Positions 47,201-57,056 of a DNA stretch of 64,000 nucleotides are shown piece after piece. The notes beneath the pieces are model-generated. The model did not search any database, was not told the DNA's origin, and saw only the letters and a program-made list of their open reading frames with translations. Where the stretch lies: the NCBI GenBank assembly GCA_020310875.1, contig CM035423.1, forward strand, positions 127,763,311-127,827,310, written 5' to 3'. The position numbers and the translations under genes were made by a program. Source of the stretch: Ceratopteris richardii (lineage: Eukaryota; Streptophyta; Polypodiopsida; Polypodiales; Pteridaceae). Every line of letters begins with the position of its first letter. Position 1 is the stretch's first letter.

Positions 47201-50200
47201 TCCTCCAAAGATCTTGCTTTCGGTTTGGCGTGATCCCATCTTTAGGTCCATGTGTAAGTACAGGGATCAATTTTTCTGCCCACTGAGGACATACTTCCAG
47301 GTTAAAAAGATAGGTGTCTGGCAAATCATCAGGGACTCCGCTAGGTGGCTCTCCGTGTTTTAACCTAGAAAGATGGTCTGCTCTCACATGTGTGTTTCCT
47401 TTTTTGACTATTACCTCAAAGTCAAACTCCATTAGTAACAAGAACCATCGCACCAACCTTCCCGTGCTACAAGGTTTATTGACTAAATACAACAAAGCTT
47501 GATGGTCTATGAAGAATTTGAATTTGTTGGCTAAGAGGTAATGTCTAAACTTCTTGACTGCGTAAACCATTCCTAAGCCCTCTCTTTCTGTAGTCGTGTA
47601 ATTTCTTTCGGCTTGGTTTAATTGTCTACTCGCATAAGCGATTGGATGGTCAAGCTTTCCTTCATCAGCCGGTTGAGCCAGGATACATCCAATTGCATAA
47701 TTCGAAGCGTCAACATGAATATGAAAAGGCTTATTCCAGTTGGGTGATTTTAGAATTGGGGCTGTACTTAGCCTCTTTTTAAGCTCGTTGAAGGCCTTCT
47801 CACACTCGTCTGTCCAAGAGAACTGAGTCAATAGACCGTATAAGGGCTTAGCTATTATGGCATACATGTGAATAAACCTACGGTAATATCCACAATGTCC
47901 CATAAAGGCTTGTACTTCCTTTACATTTTTGGGTCTTGGTAAGTCCAATATGACTTTAATCTTGTCCTCATCCGTAGATATCCCATTTCTTGAGACTATG
48001 TGCCCTAGTATTTTTCCTTGTCTTACCATGAAGACACATTTTTCTGGGTTTAAGCAGACTCTATACTGCCTACATTTGTTGAATATCTTCCTTAATTCCG
48101 GTATGTGATCGGGTCTTTGATTGGAGTACGTGCAAAGATCATCTACATACACTTCCATGCTTTTTTTCAAAAATTCCTTGAAAACGTGACACATTAATCG
48201 TTGGAAAGTTGCCGGTGCATTAGTGAGTCCAAAGGGCATCACTCTGAATGCATACACACCCCATTCAGTGGCAAATGCTGTCTTGTGTTGGTCCTCAGTC
48301 GCAATAGCTACCTGATTGTATCCGGAGAAACCATCTAGGAAGCTATAGACCTCTTTACCTGCTACCCTCTCCAATAGATGATCCGTAATCGGTAATGGGT
48401 AGCTATCACGTATAGTGGCTGCATTCACCTTCTTCAGATTTATGCACACTCTCAATTTTCCATTTTTCTTGGGCACTACCACTAATGGCGATACCCATTC
48501 TGTGTGTTCTATCTCGTATATGAATCCAGCATCCAACAACTTATCTATTTCTTCTTTTATCTTGGCTGAATACACCTCATTATAAGTATAAGGTCTCTGT
48601 TTGGAAGGTTTGGCTTCGGATGTCATGGGGATTCTATGCGCACATATAGATGGATCTACTCCTTTTAAATCCTTATAAGTCCAAGCAAAGACATCCTGGT
48701 ATTCTCTTATGAGTTGAATTAACTCTCGCTCTTCTTCCGCTGAGACATCCTGTCCTATGAAAGTACATCGTTCCTCTCCTCCTTCCATGGTTACAACTAT
48801 TTTTTTGGCTTGCTCTTTATTATCATATGCTATTCCCGGTTGAGCCTCTCTTTTAGGCATTTGAATAGCAATCTTCCTCTCTTCTACTTCGTATTTTTTG
48901 AAATGGGATGGTACCTCAAATTGGTCTTGAAGCTTATTATCGTCATCTTCCAACTCCCTTTCAACTTCTAATTCTTCCTTTTGTGTGAGATCCTTATGTT
49001 GTTCGTTGGCAGTGATGTCCATGTTGGTGGTACTAATCCCTAGATCCATAGGTTCTGGTTCCATTTCAATGCTCTCGTAGTCCTCCTTCCAGTCTTTCTC
49101 AATTACTTCTCCTTCTTCTGCCTCCTGAAGGACTACCATATACAGACTAACGTCATAACCCTCCTCGTCAATACATTCGTTCATAGTTACCACTTCTTCG
49201 TTTACACAAACGTCGAGGGTGGCTAAGATTTCCATCCAACCGTGAGGTTCGAATTCTTCGTCTGGAAATACTTGTGGCATATAAGCTGGATCTTGTACCG
49301 ATCTCTCTACACCTTGTTTCTGCTGCCAACTTTTTCTTCTCTCTTCTTCCTTTTTTGCAGCTTGGCATATCCATAGATGAGTGTCCTCGTTCATCCAGGA
49401 TTGGTCACTAGAACCTGCACTATGAATCGATTGATCGTCTTCCTCTTGATGGATTTGATTCCATTGCAGAGGTGGTACATCTTGATATGTGTACGTATGT
49501 AGGTTGATCCTAGTGGTGACTCCTGCGTGTTGTAGGTACACTGCATCCTTTCCCCAATCTTGTACGACCTTTAGCTGTCTCATGAATGGCCTTCCCAAGA
49601 TCATTTCATAGTTGCTCGGCCTTTCAAAGTGACAAATTGCTAAAGTATGTTCGAATTCCACTCCACACGTAGTGAAGATTACTCGTTCCAACAATCCTAA
49701 GGGTCTTTCCGTATGTCCATCTGCCATTTGAATTTTCATGCGTGTTGGTCTCAATGCTGGTTTTCCCCATTTCTCCCAAATTTCTTTGGTAGCAATGCCA
49801 ACACCAGCTCCTGAATCTAATATGGCTTTGGTTGTGTAACCCCTATAGGTGATTGGTAGACATGTATTTCCTTCGTCCCCTTCACTAAAGTCTCCTACTT
49901 TATCCACTGGAATTCTCACCGTTTTCACTTCGTCATCTACCTCCTCCTTTTCTTCCTTGACTTCCCACTGATTGATCAATTTTTCTTTTAAATGTGGTTT
50001 TACCTTTAACAGTTCTTCGAATGTTAAGGTACATGGGATTTTCACCTCTCTAAGGCGTTGTATGATCTCCGATGTTTGAACTGATGGATTCGTTTCTCGT
50101 CTCTGTATTGACGGAATGCGATACAATTCTGAGTTGTGCTCGTATTCCCCGGTGTAATTAGGTAGTTCCTTTACATCGTCTTCGGCTTCTTTGTCACTTG

Positions 50201-53200
50201 CATCCATTGGAAAAATCCCTTCTGAATTAAGTTCAGGTATTGAATCCTCTATTTCGTTTTCTGCTTTCAATTCTTCAAAGGGCGGTTCCATTCCCTCTAC
50301 CTTTTTCCACTTGTCCTCTTGAACTCGCGCCCATAAATCCTTAGTCCAATCTCCTTCTGTTTCAGGGACTATGGATCCTTCCTTTCTCTCAATACCAATT
50401 TCATCATCCAGAGGTCTATTTACATTAGACTTTTCCTGAGTGTTTAGACACTCTTGGAATTTTTCTTCGCAAATTCGGTTGTTTGGTAAAGGTGATGCGG
50501 GTTTTTCTAATGTTTGTTGGGCAACTTCTATTAATTTTTTGCAGATTTCCAATCTTTCTTTCTCTAAGTCGCCTCTCGGATACTCTCTCTCATGTTGTTC
50601 TATGGTAGGTCCTGCTTTTATTCTCGCTTTGTATGCCTGAATCCACATAGCTAAATCTTCAGGCATTGGGTCTGCTAATACCGATCCTACCTCCTTCTTT
50701 TCTTCCTCCATTTTATTTTCTTCTTCCACTTGTGCTTCTTCTATTGATTTCTGTTTACTCTTTTCATTTTCCTTCTTTTGCAATAACTTTTTTTCTTTTA
50801 TCCTGTCTCTCCTTTGCTTCCATCTTTGGGATCGTTTACTGGCGATACTTTTTTCTGGTCCTTCGGAGTCTTCTACTCTGTGAGGGATGGGTGTATTTCC
50901 CTCTTTGTCACTTTGATTATTTCCTTCGGTTTTATCAGGATTTTCTCTAGCCTTTGCTCTTGTTATGGCTTTTAATGGTATAGTGTACTCTTTGTCACTC
51001 CCTGACGATTCAATTACTTCTATCACGTTAATCTGTACGTTAGATGTGACTTTGTTTGGGTTCTTAGGACAATCTCTGAAAAGATGTTCCTTTCCACAAT
51101 CGCTACAGTACCCTTCCCAAATTCGTTGTGGTGGTGGTGGATTTGGCAATGTACATTCTCTAATATAGTGGTCACCTCCACATCTGTAGCATGGTCCTCG
51201 GGGTACAGAAGGTCTATTCATTGGTCGAGGTGGCATGGTTGCTCTAGGAGCTGTATACATTAATGGTACATAATCTTGCTCGTAGCTGTATGAACTCTCT
51301 GGTGTCTCTATGCCATAAGCATATGGGTCGTATTGTTGCCCATATTCCATTGTTGAGCTCTCATAACCTGGGTATGTTCCTTGACTAGGTTCGTAAAATG
51401 AGTCATATGGTTCACTACTAGTCAAAGGTGTAGCTGGCACTATGGCCCTTTCTAAGTTTTCCTCTGGTTGCGCTATCTTAACTGGGACAACGTTCTGAGG
51501 GTGGGGCGGTTGTTGTCCTAGCACTGATTGAGGCTGTGTATATCCCTTGTATGTGTATGGTCGTGGTATTGGTTCCTGTGGCTGATATGAGGGATATCTA
51601 AAAGCTTCTCCTCCCTGCTGGTTCTGCGGATATCCATATGGTCTCACATAAGGCTGTGTGGGTCTGGTTTGCCTATTGTAAGGGCAATTCTCGGTGCTAT
51701 GATTTGTGTATCTCTGCTCTATACTGCAATACTGTAGTGGTCCTGGGACAGAGGGTCTCTGAGGAGCATAGGCAGGTGGTGGGACTACTCCTCTAGTACA
51801 CAAGTGAGAAGGATGATCTCCTCCGCACTGCATACATCTTCTAAGCATAGGCATTCTCATAGGATTGGTGGGATAATTCCTCTGTCCTTGCATATTCAGT
51901 TTTTTTGCTAGCAAGTCGGCAATTTTCTCTATGTTGTTTGTAGGGTTTGATGTGCTATTTGATGACTCTTCACTTTTCACACTCCCTTGGGGTATTTTCA
52001 AGTCTTCTGCAAGGTTATCCTCTAAGTCTATACATTCCTTCATACACTCTTGCAAAGTTTGAACTCTCTTCACATACACTAATGACCTCAAGGTTCCGTT
52101 CAATAGTCCTTCTAAAAACAATGATACCATCTTGTTTTGTGTTGGTCTCTCTTCTACGGGACATCTATCCACATACTGCTTGAATCTCCTGGCAGCCAAT
52201 CTGACTGACTCAGTCGGAGCTTGTTTGAAGCTGTGGATTAATGACGAAGAATTGTTCTTGATTCCAGACTTGGTAAATTCTTCAATCATTTCTTGATACA
52301 CTTGATCCATGTTCTGGAAGGTATTTGGATCCAATGGCTGAAACCAGGCCAGGGCTGTGTCTGACAAGGTAAGGCCAAAGGACTCATATTGAATCATGAA
52401 GTCATCGACCTGCTCGGCTCTGACTACTTGTTTAAATTCTGCTATGTGATTATAGGGTTCACTCGAGCCATCATAACGATTTCTCATGCACTTGGCCACT
52501 TGGATCGGTCTTAATCTCCTTCCTGCTTCAGGTTGCCTCGGCATTACAGGGTAATTTGGTCTTCCTATTGGTATGCCTGGTCCTCGTACTACCTGTGGTC
52601 TGACTGGAGTATGAACTCCTTGTCTTGGGTCAATAGCTGGTTGTGGCCGGTAATTAGGATTAGTGGCAGGCATTGCGATTTGTACATGTGGTCTGATGGG
52701 GATCTGGGTTTGTTGAGTTTGTTGTGTTTGTCCCGAATGTTGACTTGAATCATTTTGAGAAGTTCCATGTGGGTTCCGTGACGTAGTGGCTTGGTCCCTT
52801 GGGGGGAACACTGGGATGTTCTGATATTTCAGCTCAGCTCTCTCTAATTCAGTGACTGGCCAATACCTTCTGTGATCTTTGTCCAAATATGTGATGATGG
52901 TGGGGAATTCAGGATCTTGTAACTCATAGATGGTAACTGGATTAGGAGCAGCTTCCCATATTGAGGAATGGGCTCTGAGCAGGTGCTCCATCCCGTTGAT
53001 CAAATACACATCTATTAGAGTGTCATCCTGGGGAACTAAGTCTCCTCTCCAAACTTTAGTAATTGTTGATCTCCCTCTAGGAGTGGTTACTTGTTCTTCA
53101 GTTCCATATCCATTTAAGCTTGAAGTATTATTTTCCTCACCACGCTCATTAATGATTTCAGGGTGTTCTGTGACCACGTATTGAATGTCTTGTTTATCCA

Positions 53201-53546
53201 TGTACAGTCCTCCTATATACTTGACTGCTGGTCTTGGCACTATGTAGGCTTCTGAAGCCTTCCTCAGTCTGGCCACTGATCTGTTTAGACCATCCAAATA
53301 GATAGGGATCTCATTGAGGTTAGTGTTCACATACTCTAAGGAAGTTCTGTATTCGCCCTCAATGATGGACATTTGGCCAATCATGGGCACCGTGTTTTGC
53401 ATATCCTCTGAAGCCATGGGGATTTCTCCTTCTGACTCACTGGAGGTCTCAGAATAGTGTGAACGGTTACTTGGTTCGGCAACACTCCCTACGGAAGAAA
53501 TTACACTTCTTCGGCTTCCTAGGGTTCTTCCTGATCTCAGGTTCAT
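44223..53546 (-). CDS. E2 Gag-Pol polyprotein, 3,107 residues
   Basis: One uninterrupted frame. Gag capsid region is at about 343-515, with three knuckles spaced C-x2-C-x3-H-x4-C (C571, C787, C814). Protease: DSGAG at 1244 and ILGRPF at 1316. RT is about 1645-1840 with YVDD at 1800-1803. RNase H is about 1941-2060 (D1946, E1989, D2014). Two zinc domains of identical H-x6-H-x30-C-x2-C spacing follow (H2152 to C2193; H2278 to C2319). The DD35E integrase core is D2348, D2410, E2446. After a basic/Glu-rich linker a second retropepsin-like domain occurs (DTGA at 2718, VLGQDW at 2787). The tail has IWIPK at 2958 and 2974 and IWVPK at 3059. Ty3/gypsy Pol is usually about half this length. The large size comes from long linkers, the extra zinc domain, the second protease-like domain and the tail. 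Confidence 0.95.
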   Translation of the reverse strand: MNLRSGRTLGSRRSVISSVGSVAEPSNRSHYSETSSESEGEIPMASEDMQNTVPMIGQMSIIEGEYRTSLEYVNTNLNEIPIYLDGLNRSVARLRKASEAYIVPRPAVKYIGGLYMDKQDIQYVVTEHPEIINERGEENNTSSLNGYGTEEQVTTPRGRSTITKVWRGDLVPQDDTLIDVYLINGMEHLLRAHSSIWEAAPNPVTIYELQDPEFPTIITYLDKDHRRYWPVTELERAELKYQNIPVFPPRDQATTSRNPHGTSQNDSSQHSGQTQQTQQTQIPIRPHVQIAMPATNPNYRPQPAIDPRQGVHTPVRPQVVRGPGIPIGRPNYPVMPRQPEAGRRLRPIQVAKCMRNRYDGSSEPYNHIAEFKQVVRAEQVDDFMIQYESFGLTLSDTALAWFQPLDPNTFQNMDQVYQEMIEEFTKSGIKNNSSSLIHSFKQAPTESVRLAARRFKQYVDRCPVEERPTQNKMVSLFLEGLLNGTLRSLVYVKRVQTLQECMKECIDLEDNLAEDLKIPQGSVKSEESSNSTSNPTNNIEKIADLLAKKLNMQGQRNYPTNPMRMPMLRRCMQCGGDHPSHLCTRGVVPPPAYAPQRPSVPGPLQYCSIEQRYTNHSTENCPYNRQTRPTQPYVRPYGYPQNQQGGEAFRYPSYQPQEPIPRPYTYKGYTQPQSVLGQQPPHPQNVVPVKIAQPEENLERAIVPATPLTSSEPYDSFYEPSQGTYPGYESSTMEYGQQYDPYAYGIETPESSYSYEQDYVPLMYTAPRATMPPRPMNRPSVPRGPCYRCGGDHYIRECTLPNPPPPQRIWEGYCSDCGKEHLFRDCPKNPNKVTSNVQINVIEVIESSGSDKEYTIPLKAITRAKARENPDKTEGNNQSDKEGNTPIPHRVEDSEGPEKSIASKRSQRWKQRRDRIKEKKLLQKKENEKSKQKSIEEAQVEEENKMEEEKKEVGSVLADPMPEDLAMWIQAYKARIKAGPTIEQHEREYPRGDLEKERLEICKKLIEVAQQTLEKPASPLPNNRICEEKFQECLNTQEKSNVNRPLDDEIGIERKEGSIVPETEGDWTKDLWARVQEDKWKKVEGMEPPFEELKAENEIEDSIPELNSEGIFPMDASDKEAEDDVKELPNYTGEYEHNSELYRIPSIQRRETNPSVQTSEIIQRLREVKIPCTLTFEELLKVKPHLKEKLINQWEVKEEKEEVDDEVKTVRIPVDKVGDFSEGDEGNTCLPITYRGYTTKAILDSGAGVGIATKEIWEKWGKPALRPTRMKIQMADGHTERPLGLLERVIFTTCGVEFEHTLAICHFERPSNYEMILGRPFMRQLKVVQDWGKDAVYLQHAGVTTRINLHTYTYQDVPPLQWNQIHQEEDDQSIHSAGSSDQSWMNEDTHLWICQAAKKEEERRKSWQQKQGVERSVQDPAYMPQVFPDEEFEPHGWMEILATLDVCVNEEVVTMNECIDEEGYDVSLYMVVLQEAEEGEVIEKDWKEDYESIEMEPEPMDLGISTTNMDITANEQHKDLTQKEELEVERELEDDDNKLQDQFEVPSHFKKYEVEERKIAIQMPKREAQPGIAYDNKEQAKKIVVTMEGGEERCTFIGQDVSAEEERELIQLIREYQDVFAWTYKDLKGVDPSICAHRIPMTSEAKPSKQRPYTYNEVYSAKIKEEIDKLLDAGFIYEIEHTEWVSPLVVVPKKNGKLRVCINLKKVNAATIRDSYPLPITDHLLERVAGKEVYSFLDGFSGYNQVAIATEDQHKTAFATEWGVYAFRVMPFGLTNAPATFQRLMCHVFKEFLKKSMEVYVDDLCTYSNQRPDHIPELRKIFNKCRQYRVCLNPEKCVFMVRQGKILGHIVSRNGISTDEDKIKVILDLPRPKNVKEVQAFMGHCGYYRRFIHMYAIIAKPLYGLLTQFSWTDECEKAFNELKKRLSTAPILKSPNWNKPFHIHVDASNYAIGCILAQPADEGKLDHPIAYASRQLNQAERNYTTTEREGLGMVYAVKKFRHYLLANKFKFFIDHQALLYLVNKPCSTGRLVRWFLLLMEFDFEVIVKKGNTHVRADHLSRLKHGEPPSGVPDDLPDTYLFNLEVCPQWAEKLIPVLTHGPKDGITPNRKQDLWRTKNLHIIAGSLYHQESSGLLMRCVEEDEQNMWLQKAHINQWNTHLNANGTWQTLKRFGIYWPTMQRDAHHYVSNCQICQEQIPDENSTLCYSTIAPRWSMPLVKFLKTREYPERATLARKRTLEEQSKDYVILGKQLFKRGKDNQLRLCIHENEYLSVLEMAHAGAAGGHFSADRTVKMILFAGLWWPTLHMDAETYVRSCETCQRAKYPIRRDDMPLRPMVCARAFTKWGIDFIGPINPPAKGSHAEYIIVATDYLTKWVEAKATRKNDAQTTAKFLFEHIFTRFGLPIEIVSDRGTHFLNEVIESLMNEFLVIHKKSAPYHPQANGQAESSNKVLCTILTKIVNNGRSDWDKQLHHAIWAFRVAYKTAIGTTPFNLVYGQNAILPIDFLVPTLKVARQYEWNGHELSQQLDQIEKLHETRLQAVAGIYAAKRRQKAYYDAHIKDKGLKEGDLVLVYTLKQHAKKLQKRGYGPMIINRISTSGAVNLATLDGDILPNYISGCRVKRFMEPLMDQMLARLLGAQSRKKEEERIREEARQEALERIKKRKEWMRERDERYRVGEELIPMANFRATENSRQQRRQPYLNLGAGRKEYHLVDALIDTGAAISCIRFSLSQRLKEEIRPSKAQLIGIGGKVTQCIGEITLPLHMGNNTMEQKLLVCQDQDLLEDVVLGQDWIYEYEVTIQLALGYISARIGPREVFSLLDERPPKAAIIEPEVHPNEQSHDCKFTNNIGTPSSSTSCENTVSPVCTPSLSIESHESTQEHEIKPTEPQGTRENIPLQELKSTPVKVYPIPHSTRAWIRKDQKKAYLQQQKSLRQQREQLHKKTKNFEHFRQTRLKNIWIPKKLMTAQPDRTKIWIPKSCIQRTTIPSKEQHRKGYHTQQGQQAHQTRKRTYWRKKESPNAIQTDLRFPKQNQKTYSRKRTAFIKKVENTVHSSQVKQIWVPKDKTSCIHRATTSNCTHEELPRSRVCMIGPHYKAKHSAHPSSIFG

Positions 53547-55021
53547 TCACTTAAGAGCTCTGATCAATTCTGGTCCACCTTTAGTCTCTAGAGTTCTAAG
53601 TTATAGCTCAGAAGTGACTTAGGCTGGAATGTGACTGAAAGAAAATTTCAAGTCACGATACTTGACTCTCACGACCTCTGAGAAAACGGTCGCTGACAGA
53701 CGATACTTGGAAGAAACGATCGCTGACAGACGATACTTGGAGGAAACGATCGCTGGAAAACGACCTTTCCCCACACGATCTCTGACTGGGAACGATACAC
53801 GACCTCTCAATGAAACGATCTACGATCTCTGACCAAAACGATCGCTCACAAACGATCTTGGATGAAACGATCGCTGCCAGACGATACTTAGGTGAAACGA
53901 TCACTGAAAAACGATCTTTGACCAAACGATCTCTAGCAAAACGATCTCTGGCCGAAAGCGATATACGACCGACGATCTCTGAGAGAAACGATCGGCGATA
54001 CTTGGGCTGAAACGACACACGATCTCTCACTAGACGACACACGATACTCGAATATAAACGATCTGCGATCTTCACTAGAAACGATCGACGATACTTAACA
54101 GAAACGATACCGATCTTTGACAAGTGTCGTGACCTCCGCCAAACGATCGACGACCGACGACACTTGTGACAAACGATACACGACCTTTGACAAGTATCGC
54201 GATCTCTGGATCACGATACTTGGCAAGCGATACACGACCGACGACCTCTGATCAAAACGATCTCTAGCGAAACGATCTACGACCGCTGTCTGAAACGATC
54301 TCTAACGAATCGATCTACGACCGCTGGGAAATATCGCGATACTCAACCGCAGGAGTAAAACGATACTCGACCGCAGGAGCAAAGCGATACTTGACCCTTT
54401 TTCAAATTTTTTGTAATGTTTTTAGAGATTTGATGTTTTCCCCTTTCTTACCTAGCTCTTCTCTCTTACCCTCACCCACTGTATCAATCAATGAAAGACT
54501 TTTAACCCCCTGAAGGCCCAAACGACACTCAGCGCAGGTCGCTTTTCCCTTTCCTAGGTTGAAATGCTGAAAATTTTTGAGCAAATAGGTGGTTTAGTTT
54601 ACCTTGGAAGCTCCCATGATCTTTAGGTCCAACTCTTTGCACTGAACTCTCCCCTATTGCTTGCTTTCCTCGAAACGATCGTTGGACTCTCACGATACTC
54701 GACACAGCTCTCCACGATACTTGTTCAACAAGTAACTTGAAAATGAAAAATTTTTGGCTTTTATACTTTGGAATTCCTAGCTTACAGAAAAAGGAAAATT
54801 CTTGAACAACCCTAAAGCCTACTCTACTCTCCACTCTCTCCTATTCTACCTCTTCTATTTACTTCCCTAATCTATCAACTCACTACACACACTCCAAGAA
54901 TGAGAAGTAGCAAGTGCGGCTGAAATGACTTACCAAAGAAGAGAAGATTTCCGCTCCTCCAAGTTCTTCAAAGCAAAAAAGCTACTTACCATCACACGAA
55001 TGCCTCGGTTTGATTCGTCAC
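53547..55021 (-). other. E2 leader between primer site and Gag
   Basis: About 1.5 kb of untranslated leader. From about 53650 to 54400 it is dominated by ACGATC and ACGATACTTGG motifs. From 54400 to 55021 it is ordinary sequence with a few motif copies (near 54675-54720), and no coding region is seen. Confidence 0.8.
53650..54400 (-). repeat. E2 leader CGAT-rich array
   Basis: Dozens of ACGAT cores 10 to 20 bp apart, e.g. GAAACGATCGCTGACAGACG then ATACTTGG (repeated almost exactly at 53717-53755), and ACGATCTCTGACCAAAACGA. There are many CGATCG palindromes. The same position in E1, E3 and E7 holds arrays of different units with the same CGAT or ATCGCGA core. Confidence 0.88.
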
Positions 55022-55039
55022 TCCCCGGCAACGGCGCCA
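55022..55039 (-). other. E2 primer-binding site, tRNA-Asp
   Basis: The minus strand reads TGGCGCCGTTGCCGGGGA, a perfect match to the tRNA-Asp 3' end complement, 7 bp after the 5' LTR. Confidence 0.95.
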
Positions 55040-55046
55040 AAAAGTG

Positions 55047-55939
55047 TGTTGGCCTAAGCTTCAACTTAGGGACTTGCGGAGAAAGAGACTGTACCCCAAT
55101 CCCCTCACAAGTGCATATAGTGGGGATACACGCTTTTAATTTATCAATCCGAAGAGTATACTAACCTAGCCGAGTGTATGAAGACATGCAAATGCGTAAT
55201 GGTCAATGCAAATGAGCTACTCAAGAATGAAAATGAGGTGAATGCTTATCCTAACAAGCTCTTACTATAGGTCAAGACGAAACGATACTTGGTGCAGCAG
55301 CCGTCAGTATTTTGGACTTTTCTCTTAGCTCCGAGCTCCAAACATAGCGAATACATATGCGTTTCGAAGCTCTCGAGAAGACGCATCCAATGGCAGTGGT
55401 TTCGCTCAAATTCGACGCTCCTACTTCAAGTTATGACAGAAATACTGAGTCGCGGGAATACTTTCCTACACTTCAGCACTTCCTACACCTCGCACACACC
55501 TCTCCTACAGCAAAGAAACACTCTCAAGGATAGCTCACACTCACAAGCACTCTTTCCAAGCGATACACATGCATACAAGCTCACGAAGAAGAAGATGAAG
55601 AGGGAAGAAGACACAAATTCGAATTTCTGTGCTCTCTATTCTCACAATGGCAAAAAGTCTTTTACAAAGAGTCACATTTGACTTATATACTAGTGCCCTA
55701 AAAATGGTCCTTTCACACAAGTGACCGGCACTTTATTCACTAAAAGCTAATTTCCTACTATTTTACATGGGTAAGCTTCTATTCTTCTGTGGGAATGCAT
55801 CTAGAGGACTCCTCTAGTGCCTTTACAAAGGGAAATATATTACAAAAATGAATATGTTACAAAAATAGGTGGTCCAAATCGGAAAAATTTTGGGGCCCGT
55901 CTTTTTTCTCTGCTTTGTGCGCTCTTTGGCTCTGCAACA
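55047..55939 (-). repeat. E2 5' LTR (type II)
   Basis: 893-bp partner of 39104-39997, near identical. TATATAAG (minus) is at 55682-55689. It is followed on the right by the CCATG duplication and resumed E1 sequence. Confidence 0.96.
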
Positions 55940-56434
55940 CCATGCCAGATGTGGCGGCCCAAATGATGCTCAAAATTTTGGATATGATGCAGGTAGTACT
56001 CAAAACCTTTCGAAATGCAGCAGCACCACAGGTACGTCAACCGGGGTTTACCAACAGAAATTATGATTTGGTGTATGACATGAGCACCACCCCAAGCATT
56101 AGGGTAGCATATGCTTCGCATGCACAAATTAAGTATCTTCCCGCATGCTATAAACAAACATTTGAAGAGATGTTCCGATCAAGATTTTGGGAGTATCACT
56201 CAGAAGCGTTTGCACCTAAACCAACACACTTGCTTTGCTTGTGAACAAGCCATGTACTCCGAGTACTACACCACACCACAACTAGAGGTCCCCGGTGCAA
56301 TCAATTGGGATGCATTGGAAGCTGATCTAGCAAGAGGCTTAAGGATAGGAGAACACGAACTTGCCACCAATGTCATCCAATACTATATCGACCACCCGAT
56401 AGAACAAAGGTCTGTCAGGGGTGACAGAGACTAG
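55940..56434 (+). pseudogene. E1 accessory gene, 3' end
   Basis: The end of the conserved C-terminal domain: VAAQMMLKILDMMQVVLKTF, then YLPACYKQTFEEMF and FWEYHSEAF. It matches VKMTNKILSMLLTVLKVFKH, PSPYMQTFEEAFF and FFEIDSEIF of E2. The last codons (SVRGDRD) overlap the hairpin motif. There is no basic tail like that of E2. It is part of the broken E1 gene. Confidence 0.83.
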
Positions 56435-56445
56435 GAAGGGGGGAG
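56412..56445 (+). promoter_or_regulatory. E1 hairpin and polypurine tract
   Basis: CTGTCAGGGGTGACAG (56412-56427) has a perfect 5-bp stem and 6-base loop. AGGAAGGGGGGAG then ends against the 3' LTR. Confidence 0.82.
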
Positions 56446-57056
56446 TGTTGGCACACAAGTCATACGAAGAGCATACCAGCACAACGGAGCAGTCATGCAC
56501 AATACGGCAACGAGGCCTAATCATTTTTTTCATAAACAATTTCCAACTCAAGTGATTTTAATCACTACACAAACATTTTAAATTCCATTTTAAATAGAAT
56601 AGACTCCATTTTGTTCAAGTCAAGGAGTCCTTGAGCTTGAGGATTATTAGAATTAGCTACATACCAATTTTCATAACTTTTAGACTCCGTTTGAGCCCTC
56701 AAATAGGCTCTAGAACCTAATTTTTAACTAGGCCGGACACTAGGTCTGGACAAGGCCAAAGCTAGTGAGAAAACTATAAAAAGAGCTAGAGAGCTCATTT
56801 TTGGGGGGAGATTGTTTGTGAATTGAGCTTATGTAAGAGACTTTTTGACTAATGCAAAGAACTCCATTGTTCCTCTCCTTGTTCTTGCCTTGTGTGCATG
56901 TGTGTGTGTATGTGTGTGCATGTTTGTGTGCTTCTCACTCACACACTTGTGCCATCACTTGCTCATAGTCTTCATACTAGTCCTCACGTCTCCACGGATT
57001 GACAATTATGAGGTGGATCTTCTCACGTTGGTACTCACCATTGTGCTAGAGTGACA
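56446..57056 (+). repeat. E1 3' LTR (type I)
   Basis: 611-bp direct partner of 10524-11136 with about 18 differences and one 2-base indel by eye. The TATAAAAAG box starts at 56775. Confidence 0.93.

Larger units (their letters stand above)
39104..55939 (-). mobile_element. E2: giant Athila/Tat-like gypsy element, looks whole and young
   Basis: A 16,836-bp minus-strand element inserted in the E1 accessory gene, with perfect target duplication CCATG (39099-39103 and 55940-55944). LTRs of 894 and 893 bp differ at about 4 sites plus one indel by eye, about 0.5 percent. The order on the minus strand is LTR, tRNA-Asp primer site, 1.5-kb leader with CGAT array, 3,107-codon Gag-Pol, 277-bp spacer, 1,199-codon accessory gene, hairpin, polypurine tract, LTR. 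No break is apparent in either frame. It is the youngest insertion in the window. Confidence 0.97.
10524..57056 (+). mobile_element. E1: gypsy LTR element, type I LTRs, hosting three younger elements
   Basis: The outer element of the nest. Its LTRs (613 and 611 bp) differ at about 18 sites by eye, about 2.9 percent. After removing E3, E4 and E2 in thought, about 7.4 kb belongs to E1. It keeps LTRs, a perfect 18-base tRNA-Asp primer site, a repeat-array leader, the Pol tail with IWVPK motifs, the accessory gene and a hairpin-polypurine end. Gag and most of Pol are not seen, so it looks like a non-autonomous derivative, and its accessory gene is also broken. The flanks are TCTTG and GCTTG, matching at four of five bases, so a target duplication is likely but not perfect. 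Confidence 0.85.

Noticed and set aside
44244-53184. Plus-strand open frames opposite E2 Gag-Pol
   Set aside because: They are shadows of the minus-strand 3,107-codon frame with no recognisable domain.
55022-55039. tRNA-Asp or tRNA-Met gene pieces
   Set aside because: Only the 12 to 18 bases complementary to the tRNA 3' end are present beside LTRs; these are primer-binding sites, not tRNA genes.
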